From the NCBI GenBank assembly GCA_030654205.1, contig JAURXW010000467.1, positions 1-7,863 on the forward strand: a stretch of DNA of 7,863 bases. The letters are read 5' to 3'. The position numbers and the translations under genes are program-made. The notes under the pieces were generated by a model. That model was not told the DNA's origin. It was given only the letters and a program-made list of their open reading frames with translations, and did not search any database. The stretch comes from Bacteriovorax sp. (GTDB lineage: Bacteria > Bdellovibrionota > Bacteriovoracia > Bacteriovoracales > Bacteriovoracaceae). Of this stretch, positions 1 to 6,392 are shown piece after piece. Numbering within the stretch: the first letter of the stretch is position 1; every line of letters starts with the position of its first letter.

Positions 1-647
1 AAAAATTAGAGTTAGAATTTACCGGAATTCAGTATTACTTCTCTGAAATAAAAGAATATTTCACTGATGATAATGCCAGTTTTAATCAGCTCACATATTG
101 TGATTTATCTCTTTATCCTGAGAATATTAAAGCGCCTTTAATTGTTTATCTGATTGAGTATTTTAAAAATATCGAAGGTCAAAAGATTTTCGTTTTTGAT
201 GAGTGTTGGCAATTGCTTATTAAGAATGCTGATTATGTGGCCGAAAGTTTTAGAACTTTTAGAAAGCATCAGGCATCAGCTGTGGCAATATCTCAAAACC
301 TTGAAGACTTTCTGTCTTCTCCTCTTGGTAGAGTCATTTATCAAAACTCTCATTTCAAATTTTTGTTTAAGCAAGAAGTCCTTGGTGATTATCTGAATGA
401 TGACGTGAAACTTCTTTTAGAGAAAGTTAATTCCAAAAAAGGAGAATATTCGGAGTTTTTAGTTTTGTCAGACCTAATTCGTAAGATCGTCCGTTTTTAT
501 CCAACTGAGTTAGAGCTTAGTCTTTTTAATACAGAAAAGAGTGAGTCTTTAAAGTTTGAAAAATTTGAAAAGGAAAGAGTGGGGATTTTGGAGTTTAAAG
601 AAATTTTTGATCAATATGTTTATCTTTTAACAGGGGCGAGAATATGA
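1..647 (+). CDS. VirB4/TraC-family T4SS ATPase, C-terminal part (5' end outside window)
   Basis: This is the C-terminal part (about 215 codons) of a VirB4/TraC-type ATPase, the conserved cytoplasmic motor that energises assembly and transport in conjugative T4SS. The frame is open from base 3 with no stop, so the gene starts upstream; Walker A is not in the window. Visible hallmarks are a Walker B strand, IFVFDECW (catalytic Asp at 198-200, Glu at 201-203), followed by AISQNLEDF at about 285-311, the sensor/Gln motif typical of VirB4/TraC (family members have TQNLEDF-like text). The protein ends in LLTGARI, and its TGA overlaps the next start (ATGA), so the two are translationally coupled. 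The DEcW form and the QNLEDF motif favour VirB4/TraC over VirD4 or VirB11. The family call is firm; the choice between the VirB4 and TraC names is not. Confidence 0.93.
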   Translation, partial: KLELEFTGIQYYFSEIKEYFTDDNASFNQLTYCDLSLYPENIKAPLIVYLIEYFKNIEGQKIFVFDECWQLLIKNADYVAESFRTFRKHQASAVAISQNLEDFLSSPLGRVIYQNSHFKFLFKQEVLGDYLNDDVKLLLEKVNSKKGEYSEFLVLSDLIRKIVRFYPTELELSLFNTEKSESLKFEKFEKERVGILEFKEIFDQYVYLLTGARI

Positions 648-1309
648 AGTTTATATTTATACTGTGTTTATTATTTCCAATATCGAGTTTTGCTATTATC
701 GGGGCCGATACGGCCATCATGATTCAACTAGTGACAACGACAGCTAGTCAACTTAATGAATTAGAAAAGCTCGTAACTAATGCTGAAAAATATACCCAGA
801 AAATGCAGCAATACAACGAATTGACTCAGGACCAATATTTTAGGGCCGAGAGAGTTCTTTATTTAGCTGAAGAGCTTTCAGCAAAAAAAGGTGTCGCTAA
901 TCTTGGAGACTTAAATACTGCGATTCGAGATCTCAAATACAATATGGGAGATCTAAAAGAGCTAATGAAGAATTACGCGGAAATCAAAAGTGATGAGAAA
1001 AAAACTATTGCTTATGTCGAGGAAAATAAAAAGCTCAATGATATGGAAAAGAAAAGAGCTGAAATACAATTGACTCATTCAATTGATGCTAAAAATGCAG
1101 GACGGGCCAATCAGTTAACGGCGCAAAATACAGCATTGATTTATGAAAACCAGTTAAAGCAGTCTGAAATTCAGCTTGAATTGCTAAAAGCTCAAAAAAC
1201 CGCGAATCGACTTAAGGCCGAGGAACTGGAAGATAAACGGCTTGAAGAAATGGAGCGTCTGCGCTTTTACGGAGGAGCGCCTAAAGGAAATTCAAAGGTG
1301 AGCCTATGA
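644..1309 (+). CDS. Secreted coiled-coil protein, VirB5/TrbJ-like
   Basis: A 221-residue protein with a clear Sec signal peptide: K2, a hydrophobic core at residues 3-13, and a likely cut after SSFA (residue 17). The mature part is almost entirely helical and rich in Glu, Lys, Gln and Leu, with long heptad-like stretches. Residues about 150-190 (RANQLTAQNTALIYENQLKQ onward) resemble the Gln-rich C-terminal helix of VirB5/TrbJ proteins. VirB5 family members are periplasmic and associate with the pilus tip. Position between virB4 and virB6 is the classic virB5 slot, which supports the assignment more than sequence does. The start overlaps the virB4 stop by ATGA, with a weak GGGGCGAG ribosome site at 633-640. 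It could instead be a lineage-specific periplasmic coiled-coil protein. Gene reality is certain; the family is inferred. Confidence 0.82.
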   Translation: MKFIFILCLLFPISSFAIIGADTAIMIQLVTTTASQLNELEKLVTNAEKYTQKMQQYNELTQDQYFRAERVLYLAEELSAKKGVANLGDLNTAIRDLKYNMGDLKELMKNYAEIKSDEKKTIAYVEENKKLNDMEKKRAEIQLTHSIDAKNAGRANQLTAQNTALIYENQLKQSEIQLELLKAQKTANRLKAEELEDKRLEEMERLRFYGGAPKGNSKVSL

Positions 1310-2703
1310 ATACTGGTGTCATTAGATCAATGCTCTTGTTAGAAGAGCCAAATATCTCAGGATTAAGATTAGGAATAGAGAGTTACGCGAAAGTATTTCT
1401 TTCGGTTGCCTTTGTTGGTGCTCTTACTTGGGAATTTCTAACTGATATGAAATTCATGGCAGTAGTTAAAAATTTAGTATTGGCCTTAGTTTTCATGGGG
1501 TGCTTTTATGAATTTCACACGAAGGCCGTTGATTTAAGTTTTACAGCATCAGAAGAACTACTTAGGGAAGTCTCACCCCATAATATTTTTCTTAGAAAAT
1601 GGACTGAAGTTAAAGTTAAAACTACTGATAACTCAAGTTCAAATTTTATTGAAAAGATAGCTATTCCAAATCTTAATGATCTTTTAGGTACAGCACTTTT
1701 TTTAATGAGCAAAGTGTGCATTTTAATTTTAAAACTGATTTATACAACGGTTTATTATTTTACATTTATCTTTGCTCCCATTACGGCAGTTTTAAGTTTT
1801 CTTCCAGTTTCAAAACATTCTATGGCCGGAACAATCACATCTAGTCTTTGGTGCATACTATTGCCCTTTGTTTTAGTTGTGTTCCTGGCCTTGGTTGGTA
1901 ATTCAGTTCAAATGCCAGCTGAGAATGGCAATCTTTCCGTTTCTTCCATGGATCAATTAATTTGGATTTTTGGAATTACGCTTCTTATGCTTTTGGCCCC
2001 TTCATTTACTTTTTCGCTGATTAAAGGATCGGTTGCAAGTACGGCAGATGCTGTTGGTATAAAAATGACAGGAGTGGGAGCACAAGCACTGATTAGTCTT
2101 CCAATCATTTATGGCTTAGGACAAAAAGTTTTAGGCAAAGGCAAAGGCAAAGGAAAGGGAAATAAAGGCTCGAATAATAATTTCAAGAGTCCTCAAAACT
2201 TTCAACCTTATTCAAGAAAATATTCTCCTGATGGGATGGAGAAGCGAAGTAGTAATAGTTACCAAAATTCTTTGAAAGAAAAAAAGGGATTAAATGCAGA
2301 GCGATCTAATCAAAATACGGTGAAGTTATCTGAAATGAAGACGAATCAACAAAATACAAAACAAGATTCGTCTGTTGCTACTACTCCAAGTTTACCGAGT
2401 AGAGAGAATATAAAAACGAATATTGTTAATTCCAAGATTCCTGGCAGCTCATTAAATTCAAATCAAAATCTGAGCCAGAATAGGAGCGAGGGAAAAACGA
2501 ATATAAATTCTAGCTCTAATTTTTTCTCAAAGAATGTTAAGCCTAGCTCTCAGTTGCCTATGAATAATAAGGCGACTCCAGAGAAGAATTTCTTTAAGCC
2601 AGTTCAATCCGTAACGGGAGTTGATACTAAATCTCGCCTTGAGCGAATATTGCCTCAAAACTTAAAAAAGACATTACCAAAGGAGCGACAACGTGAAGTA
2701 TGA
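1306..2703 (+). CDS. VirB6/TrbL-like polytopic inner-membrane channel protein with long polar tail
   Basis: A 465-residue protein in two halves. Residues 1-275 are membranous, with hydrophobic segments near 28-45, 52-67, 126-166 (probably two helices), 177-198, 218-239 and a weaker one near 255-272. This pattern of five or more segments and the slot after VirB5 fit the VirB6/TrbL inner-membrane component of the secretion channel. Residues 277-285 are a Gly-Lys alternation, after which about 180 residues are hydrophilic and rich in Asn, Ser, Gln and Lys with no hydrophobic segment, so probably disordered. Some VirB6/TrbL proteins carry extended C-terminal tails, so this is not unprecedented, but its low complexity stands out. 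The start overlaps the previous gene by ATGA, with AAAGGTGAG at 1294-1302. The VirB6 role is inferred from topology and gene order, not from a diagnostic motif. Confidence 0.82.
   Translation: MNTGVIRSMLLLEEPNISGLRLGIESYAKVFLSVAFVGALTWEFLTDMKFMAVVKNLVLALVFMGCFYEFHTKAVDLSFTASEELLREVSPHNIFLRKWTEVKVKTTDNSSSNFIEKIAIPNLNDLLGTALFLMSKVCILILKLIYTTVYYFTFIFAPITAVLSFLPVSKHSMAGTITSSLWCILLPFVLVVFLALVGNSVQMPAENGNLSVSSMDQLIWIFGITLLMLLAPSFTFSLIKGSVASTADAVGIKMTGVGAQALISLPIIYGLGQKVLGKGKGKGKGNKGSNNNFKSPQNFQPYSRKYSPDGMEKRSSNSYQNSLKEKKGLNAERSNQNTVKLSEMKTNQQNTKQDSSVATTPSLPSRENIKTNIVNSKIPGSSLNSNQNLSQNRSEGKTNINSSSNFFSKNVKPSSQLPMNNKATPEKNFFKPVQSVTGVDTKSRLERILPQNLKKTLPKERQREV
2134..2160 (+). repeat. Short tandem repeat encoding (Gly-Lys)4-Gly
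   Basis: Three exact copies of GGCAAA are followed by the variant GGAAAG and a final GGA. They encode alternating Gly-Lys at residues 277-285 of the VirB6-like protein, exactly where the membrane domain ends and the polar tail begins. The synonymous codon change in the last unit may limit slippage. It could be a basic membrane-proximal linker. A 6-bp unit keeps the frame when copy number changes, so length variation between strains is plausible. Confidence 0.75.
2681..2685 (+). promoter_or_regulatory. Ribosome binding site fixing a GTG start
   Basis: AGGAG lies 7 bases before the GTG at 2693. No ATG in the correct frame is comparably placed: the nearby ATG at 2700 is in another frame and stops after seven codons, and the first in-frame ATG (2723) has no comparable site. 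The GTG start also gives an 11-nt overlap with the upstream gene, matching the style of the operon. Confidence 0.7.
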
Positions 2704-3166
2704 AACTTTGGAAAATGTATTAATGAAAGAGCTTCGTTTGCTTAGAAAAACTTTAATAATTGTGTTGGCCGCTTTTGGATTAATAACTTCAGTCGTTTTG
2801 TTTTCAAAGAATAAAATTTTTCTTCAAGCTGGAGCTGTTGTTTCGACAAGACCACTGTTGACCTATGTTTGTAAGGAAGCATTTTTATCAATAGCTAGAA
2901 GTAAGCCAATCAACGCTTATTTAACTCCAGAAATTCAAAATGCTTTGAAAAAAGCTGATTTTAAAGTTGAGGTTGATGAAGTGTTACTCAATCAAGAAAT
3001 TGATGAAGGTAAGTGCCGCATTATTGTAAAAGGAGGAGAGCGTGTCAGATCATTCTTAATAAACCTGGTGAAGAGTTCTGATTTTGATTTCTATTACAAG
3101 CTATCCGAGATTAATGAGATTGAAGTTAATAAGGATGAACTAAAAAGCAATGGAGGTGAGAAATGA
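2693..3166 (+). CDS. Small bitopic T4SS protein in the VirB8/TraE position
   Basis: A 157-residue protein starting at GTG, chosen because of AGGAG seven bases upstream. A basic/charged N-terminus (residues 11-19) precedes one hydrophobic segment at about 20-38 (KTLIIVLAAFGLITSVVLF). The remaining ~115 residues form a soluble domain of mixed alpha/beta character, with LTPEIQNALKK near 80-90 and alternating strand-like sections towards the end. One N-terminal membrane anchor plus a small periplasmic domain is the topology of VirB8 and F-type TraE, and the slot between VirB6 and VirB9 is the virB8 slot. I see no convincing residue-level match to either family, and the protein is shorter than TraE (about 190) or VirB8 (about 230). 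Two cysteines (near residues 60 and 103) could form a disulfide if periplasmic. The gene overlaps both neighbours. Function is inferred from position and topology only. Confidence 0.72.
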   Translation: MKYETLENVLMKELRLLRKTLIIVLAAFGLITSVVLFSKNKIFLQAGAVVSTRPLLTYVCKEAFLSIARSKPINAYLTPEIQNALKKADFKVEVDEVLLNQEIDEGKCRIIVKGGERVRSFLINLVKSSDFDFYYKLSEINEIEVNKDELKSNGGEK

Positions 3167-3636
3167 CTTTTTATATCCTCGCAAATCAGATTACGACCAT
3201 ATTCCTCTCGCTTCATCTTTTGACTACTATTTCATTTGATGGGGAAGTGCGTTCATATTTATATGGTGGAAGTAAGGATGATATAACTTTAGAGCTGGCC
3301 AATAACAATAAAACTTTAGCGTTTAAGGCAAAGAAAAAAGATATTGATACCAATCTCTTGGTCGCTACAAGCAAAAATAAATATTATTTCCATATCAAAT
3401 CCTCTGACAATAATTCTCATCAGTTTATAGAAATGTATGACGGTGAAATTAATAATTCCTACTCGAAGATTAAGGAAACAAAGTCGTACGATCTTTTTGA
3501 AGGTGCTAGCTCAATGTTTATCGTTAATAAATCAAACGAAAAAATGCGAGTGAATGAGATGGAAGTGACGAAAGGGAAATTATATTTATCAAAAGGCGTT
3601 CCTATTATTTTAAATGGAGAACGCATTTATAACTAA
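3163..3636 (+). CDS. Short VirB9/TraN/TrbG-like protein (N-terminal domain type)
   Basis: A 157-residue protein whose first 80 residues fit the N-terminal beta domain of VirB9-type proteins. Residues 10-36 (LTTISFDGEV, then a Tyr-Gly-Gly) match the family's 'TTI.FP..I..V..G' strand pair, and residues 50-80 match 'lfvKa...TNLlV.T....YyF.l', here KTLAFKAKK, TNLLVATSK and KYYFHIKS. VirB9 forms the outer-membrane core ring of T4SS with VirB7 and VirB10, and it directly precedes the virB10-like gene here. Two oddities stand out. It is far shorter than usual VirB9 (about 250-290), with no recognisable VirB7-binding C-terminal domain. It also has no basic N-region for a standard signal peptide, and an in-frame TGA at 3157 forbids a longer start. 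GGAGGTGA at 3152-3159 supports the ATG. The VirB9 assignment is by motif pattern, moderately sure. Confidence 0.75.
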   Translation: MTFYILANQITTIFLSLHLLTTISFDGEVRSYLYGGSKDDITLELANNNKTLAFKAKKKDIDTNLLVATSKNKYYFHIKSSDNNSHQFIEMYDGEINNSYSKIKETKSYDLFEGASSMFIVNKSNEKMRVNEMEVTKGKLYLSKGVPIILNGERIYN

Positions 3637-3663
3637 TACATAAATTAAAACCGTAGGAATCTT

Positions 3664-4419
3664 ATGAAGATTTTAATGCTTATTTTTAGCATTCATGGAG
3701 CTTTTGCTCAAATTTCTGTAAAGGAAGAAAAGCTCCCAGAAGTTGTAACTGTTAAAAAGAAATTTGAACAAAGAAAGCAGAAATACACTGAGGGGAATCT
3801 TGCTCTTTTAAAGAAGATTCAAGATCAAAATGCTGAACTCTTAAAAAGAATTGGGATTCCGGATGAAAAATTTTTGGTTTGGGATGGATCGCAAAAGATT
3901 GAGTCTGGAAAGATTATTAAAGGCCTGCTTTTGAATTCAGTTGTCTCAACCAACTTGGAATCACCACTCATGATTCAAGTGTATTCCGGTTTTGGTCTGC
4001 CAGATGGAACCAAATTTATGTGCAAGGGGGTTACAAAGAATAAAAGAGTTTTAACGGTTTGTGATCGAATGATCACACCAACAAAAGAATTGAGCGTAAA
4101 AGTACATATTTTAAATCCTGATGGAACTTCAGGGCTACGAGGTGAATACAATGATGGGAAAAATTCATATATCGCAGGGGCCGTTGTCTCGGAGTTTGCC
4201 AAAGGAGTTTTATCAGCAAGCAAGAGCACTTTTCAAACTCCACTTGGTGCAATCAATGAAGTTAATGACAAAAATAAGATCTTAGAAGGTCTTTCTAATT
4301 CAGCTCAGACAACAACGGACGTTTTATTGGATGAATATAAAAATCAAGAGCCGAAGGTTTTCATTGAAGCAGGAAAGGAAGTTCTTATTTTCTTTATGGA
4401 GGGGATGAATGCGTATTAA
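3664..4419 (+). CDS. Short VirB10/TraB-like outer-membrane core protein
   Basis: A 251-residue protein with a VirB10/TraB C-terminal domain. Matching landmarks are SGKIIKGLLLNSV (81-93; family 'iPaGt.i.gvLl'), SPLMIQV then LPDGTKF (112-118), paired cysteines at 120 and 133 flanking a basic turn, DGTSGLRGE (153-161; family 'DG..GlrG'), a weakly hydrophobic helical region 167-186, and the closing strand PKVFIEAGKEVLIFFMEG. VirB10 spans the envelope and couples inner-membrane ATPases to the outer-membrane pore. Here the N-terminus is only a short hydrophobic stretch ending AFA-Q (residues 1-15), which looks like a cleavable signal peptide. A charged, possibly coiled segment (20-65) follows instead of a membrane anchor and proline-rich linker, and the total is well below usual VirB10/TraB sizes (about 380-475). 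A 27-bp gap precedes it, the only real gap in the secretion block; AGGA at 3655-3658 serves the ATG. Confidence 0.85.
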   Translation: MKILMLIFSIHGAFAQISVKEEKLPEVVTVKKKFEQRKQKYTEGNLALLKKIQDQNAELLKRIGIPDEKFLVWDGSQKIESGKIIKGLLLNSVVSTNLESPLMIQVYSGFGLPDGTKFMCKGVTKNKRVLTVCDRMITPTKELSVKVHILNPDGTSGLRGEYNDGKNSYIAGAVVSEFAKGVLSASKSTFQTPLGAINEVNDKNKILEGLSNSAQTTTDVLLDEYKNQEPKVFIEAGKEVLIFFMEGMNAY

Positions 4420-4936
4420 TGCAATTATATTTTTATTAGCGATGTTTATTTCTGGGTGTTCAAGCTTAAGAGGGACATTGATTACAGGAAGTGTATTAGG
4501 AGGAAGTCTTGGAGCAATGTCAGGTTTTGTTTTTTCGCCTAATAAAGAATCTAAACCTGGCAATGGTTTAGTTTTCGGAGCAATCGGAGCAGGACTTGGG
4601 GCCTTAATTGCAAATTACTTTTATACCAATGATCCAGAGAATAGAGATTTAAAACAAATGCTCTATGAAAAGGATTTGAAAGGCAGCGGGCAAAATCAAA
4701 CGAAAGACGTGGGTCTTTTTGATTTTGCCCCAGAACTCAAAAACATTAAACCAGATGTTAGTTTTAAGCCTGTTAAGAAATACGATGTTCCCCTTGAGAA
4801 ACTTCCAGACAATTTAAAAGGAAAGGTAAAAAAACAGTACCTGCTGGAATATGAAACAGAAGGGAAGACGATTCAATACGAGGGACGAACAATCGAAATA
4901 GCGCCGTTTAAGGCATGGGAGCATGTTTATGAGTAA
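4409..4936 (+). CDS. Glycine-zipper lipoprotein, VirB7/TraV slot
   Basis: A 175-residue predicted lipoprotein. The signal sequence (R2, hydrophobic 5-14) ends in a lipobox ISGC, so Cys17 would be lipidated and become the mature N-terminus. Residues 27-39 and 57-66 are glycine-zipper segments (GSVLGGSLGAMSG and GAIGAGLGAL), which favour membrane insertion or oligomer packing. The remainder (75-175) is charged and polar without known motif. In T4SS, a VirB7 or TraV lipoprotein anchors VirB9/VirB10 in the outer membrane; this gene overlaps the virB10-like gene by 11 nt, so a core-complex role is likely. TraV is of similar size (about 170), VirB7 much smaller. Glycine-zipper lipoproteins also occur outside T4SS, so the role rests on context. 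GGAGGGG at 4398-4404 sits four bases before the start. Confidence 0.8.
   Translation: MRINAIIFLLAMFISGCSSLRGTLITGSVLGGSLGAMSGFVFSPNKESKPGNGLVFGAIGAGLGALIANYFYTNDPENRDLKQMLYEKDLKGSGQNQTKDVGLFDFAPELKNIKPDVSFKPVKKYDVPLEKLPDNLKGKVKKQYLLEYETEGKTIQYEGRTIEIAPFKAWEHVYE
4917..4921 (+). promoter_or_regulatory. Ribosome binding site selecting the ATG at 4929
   Basis: GGGAG ends one base before the ATG at 4923 but seven bases before the in-frame ATG at 4929. Normal spacing therefore favours 4929 (protein beginning MSNNKSQN) over 4923 (MFMSNN). A weaker AAGG at 4910-4913 would fit 4923, so the longer form, two residues more, is not excluded. Confidence 0.55.
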
Positions 4937-6392
4937 TAATAAAAGTCAGAATCAGGGCGTAGATTTTATTGGGCCATTGGTTGAAATTACCCATCACTTT
5001 GCCGTCTTAATCGGTACGTGGGGATTAGATCTTTTGAAGTATGCTTGGGCCAGATATCATAAGCTTCCTCAGGAATTAAAACGAATAGATAAATCGGAAG
5101 CACAGATTAAGAAAGTCACTAATGATTCACTTATGCTTGGCCATTCTTGTAATAGGAAAAGGCCCTTACCACTTAATGAGATTAACTTTGCTGCACATAC
5201 TTATATCGTTGGAGCGGCAGGAAGTGGGAAAACTAATTTGTTGTCAGTGCTCCAAGAAAATCACATGAAGATTAATGTTCCTGTGATTTTTCTTGATCCT
5301 AAAGCGGACATGGAGTCTCTTTTAACATTTGAGCATCTTTGTAAAAAATATAATCGAGAATGTTATATTTTTCACGAGAACTATAAAAATTCAATTGTCC
5401 TCAATCCTCTAAAAGATGGAACGGTCAATTTAATTGTCGATAGAATTATGAACTCGTTTAAGTTTGAAAAAGAGTTTTATAAAATTACAAGTGAACAGGC
5501 CATTCGGGCAACTGTGACCAAATTAAAAGAAACAAAGAGTGAAGTTACTTTTGATTTGATTTATGAATACATGATGGTCAATCACAACAATGAAAACACC
5601 ATTGGCATTATTGGGCACCTTGAGAGAATTGTAAAAAGTGATTTTGCCCATCTATTAAAAGAAAGAGGTGGCGTAAATACCAAGTCTATTAGAGAAATTA
5701 GAAAAGAGAAGGCGTGTCTTTATATTGGATTATCCACGCAAGGATATGGAGAGACGGCAAAAGCATTGGCCAAAATCTTCGTCGAAGAAATGCTTTATGT
5801 CTCTTATCTGCAATTAGGTACGACGTTTGACTCTCATTATTCCATGAATAATCCATTAGCGATTTACTTTGATGAATTTGGCGCAATAGCTACTCCTAGG
5901 TTTTTAGAACTTCAAAATAAATGTCGAGGTGCAGGTATGCAGTTATTTATGGCCATGCAGTCACCTAATGACATTAAGCTGATTGATGAAAACCTAACGG
6001 GACTGCTAATTGAGAACTCGGCCAATATTTTTGTTTTTAAGCAACGCTTTGATGAAACGACCAACATGCTTGCAAAAACATTAGGGACAATCATCGGTAA
6101 AAAGCAAACCTATCAAACTGAAGATGGCTCTCTCGGAACTCGTGGAAGTGAAAGAGACGTTAATGAATTCATCTGCCACCCAGACATTATTAAAAACTTG
6201 AAGAAGGGCCAATGCGTGCTTCTTCAACATGATCCAACCAGAATAGATTTAGTAAATGTTAGAAATAGGCGAGTTGATTTTATCCCTCAGCAAGAATTCA
6301 TTAGCGAAGTAGTGGAAGTAAAAAATGAATTACATGAAGTTGTGAATTCTTCGCCTGTTGGTGAAAAAATAAATAGTTTGGAGGTTGTTTAA
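4929..6392 (+). CDS. VirD4/TraD-type conjugative coupling protein (T4CP)
   Basis: A 487-residue coupling ATPase that would recruit the relaxase-DNA complex to the channel. Walker A is GAAGSGKT at residues 95-102, followed by the strand PVIFLDPKAD typical of TraD/TraG. Walker B is IYFDE with Asp315 and Glu316, then FGAIATPRF and the conserved Gln of MAMQSPND. Near the C-terminus, IFVFKQRFDETTNMLAKTLGT and HPDIIKNLKKGQCVLL match the TraD pattern ('lR..d.etA..la..lG' and 'HPDelk.L..G'). The N-terminus is unusual: only one moderately hydrophobic stretch (about 13-40, interrupted by Glu19, His22-23, Asp34) where most coupling proteins have two membrane helices around a periplasmic loop. It overlaps the lipoprotein gene by 8 nt and ends TAATG with the relaxase-like gene, linking secretion to DNA processing. 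The family is clear; the start is 4929 or 4923. Confidence 0.92.
   Translation: MSNNKSQNQGVDFIGPLVEITHHFAVLIGTWGLDLLKYAWARYHKLPQELKRIDKSEAQIKKVTNDSLMLGHSCNRKRPLPLNEINFAAHTYIVGAAGSGKTNLLSVLQENHMKINVPVIFLDPKADMESLLTFEHLCKKYNRECYIFHENYKNSIVLNPLKDGTVNLIVDRIMNSFKFEKEFYKITSEQAIRATVTKLKETKSEVTFDLIYEYMMVNHNNENTIGIIGHLERIVKSDFAHLLKERGGVNTKSIREIRKEKACLYIGLSTQGYGETAKALAKIFVEEMLYVSYLQLGTTFDSHYSMNNPLAIYFDEFGAIATPRFLELQNKCRGAGMQLFMAMQSPNDIKLIDENLTGLLIENSANIFVFKQRFDETTNMLAKTLGTIIGKKQTYQTEDGSLGTRGSERDVNEFICHPDIIKNLKKGQCVLLQHDPTRIDLVNVRNRRVDFIPQQEFISEVVEVKNELHEVVNSSPVGEKINSLEVV

Noticed and set aside
154..396. 80-residue + strand frame overlapping the virB4 end
   Set aside because: Out-of-frame shadow of the VirB4/TraC coding sequence, which carries clear motifs through the same bases.
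1515..1721. Minus-strand frame inside the VirB6-like gene
   Set aside because: Opposite-strand shadow with no ribosome site or recognisable content; the + frame is continuous and hydrophobic as expected.
2700..2723. ATG at 2700 as start of the VirB8-slot gene
   Set aside because: Wrong frame: it stops after seven codons. The GTG at 2693 has a well-spaced AGGAG.
3637..3663. Internal promoter before the VirB10-like gene
   Set aside because: The 27-bp gap is AT-rich but too short for, and lacks, a convincing -35/-10 pair; it contains just a ribosome site.
3975..4563. Two minus-strand frames across the VirB10-like and lipoprotein genes
   Set aside because: Both lie opposite genes with family motifs and lipobox evidence; the translations have no recognisable features.
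5698..6094. Minus-strand frames opposite the coupling protein
   Set aside because: Opposite the Walker B region and conserved C-terminal motifs; shadows.
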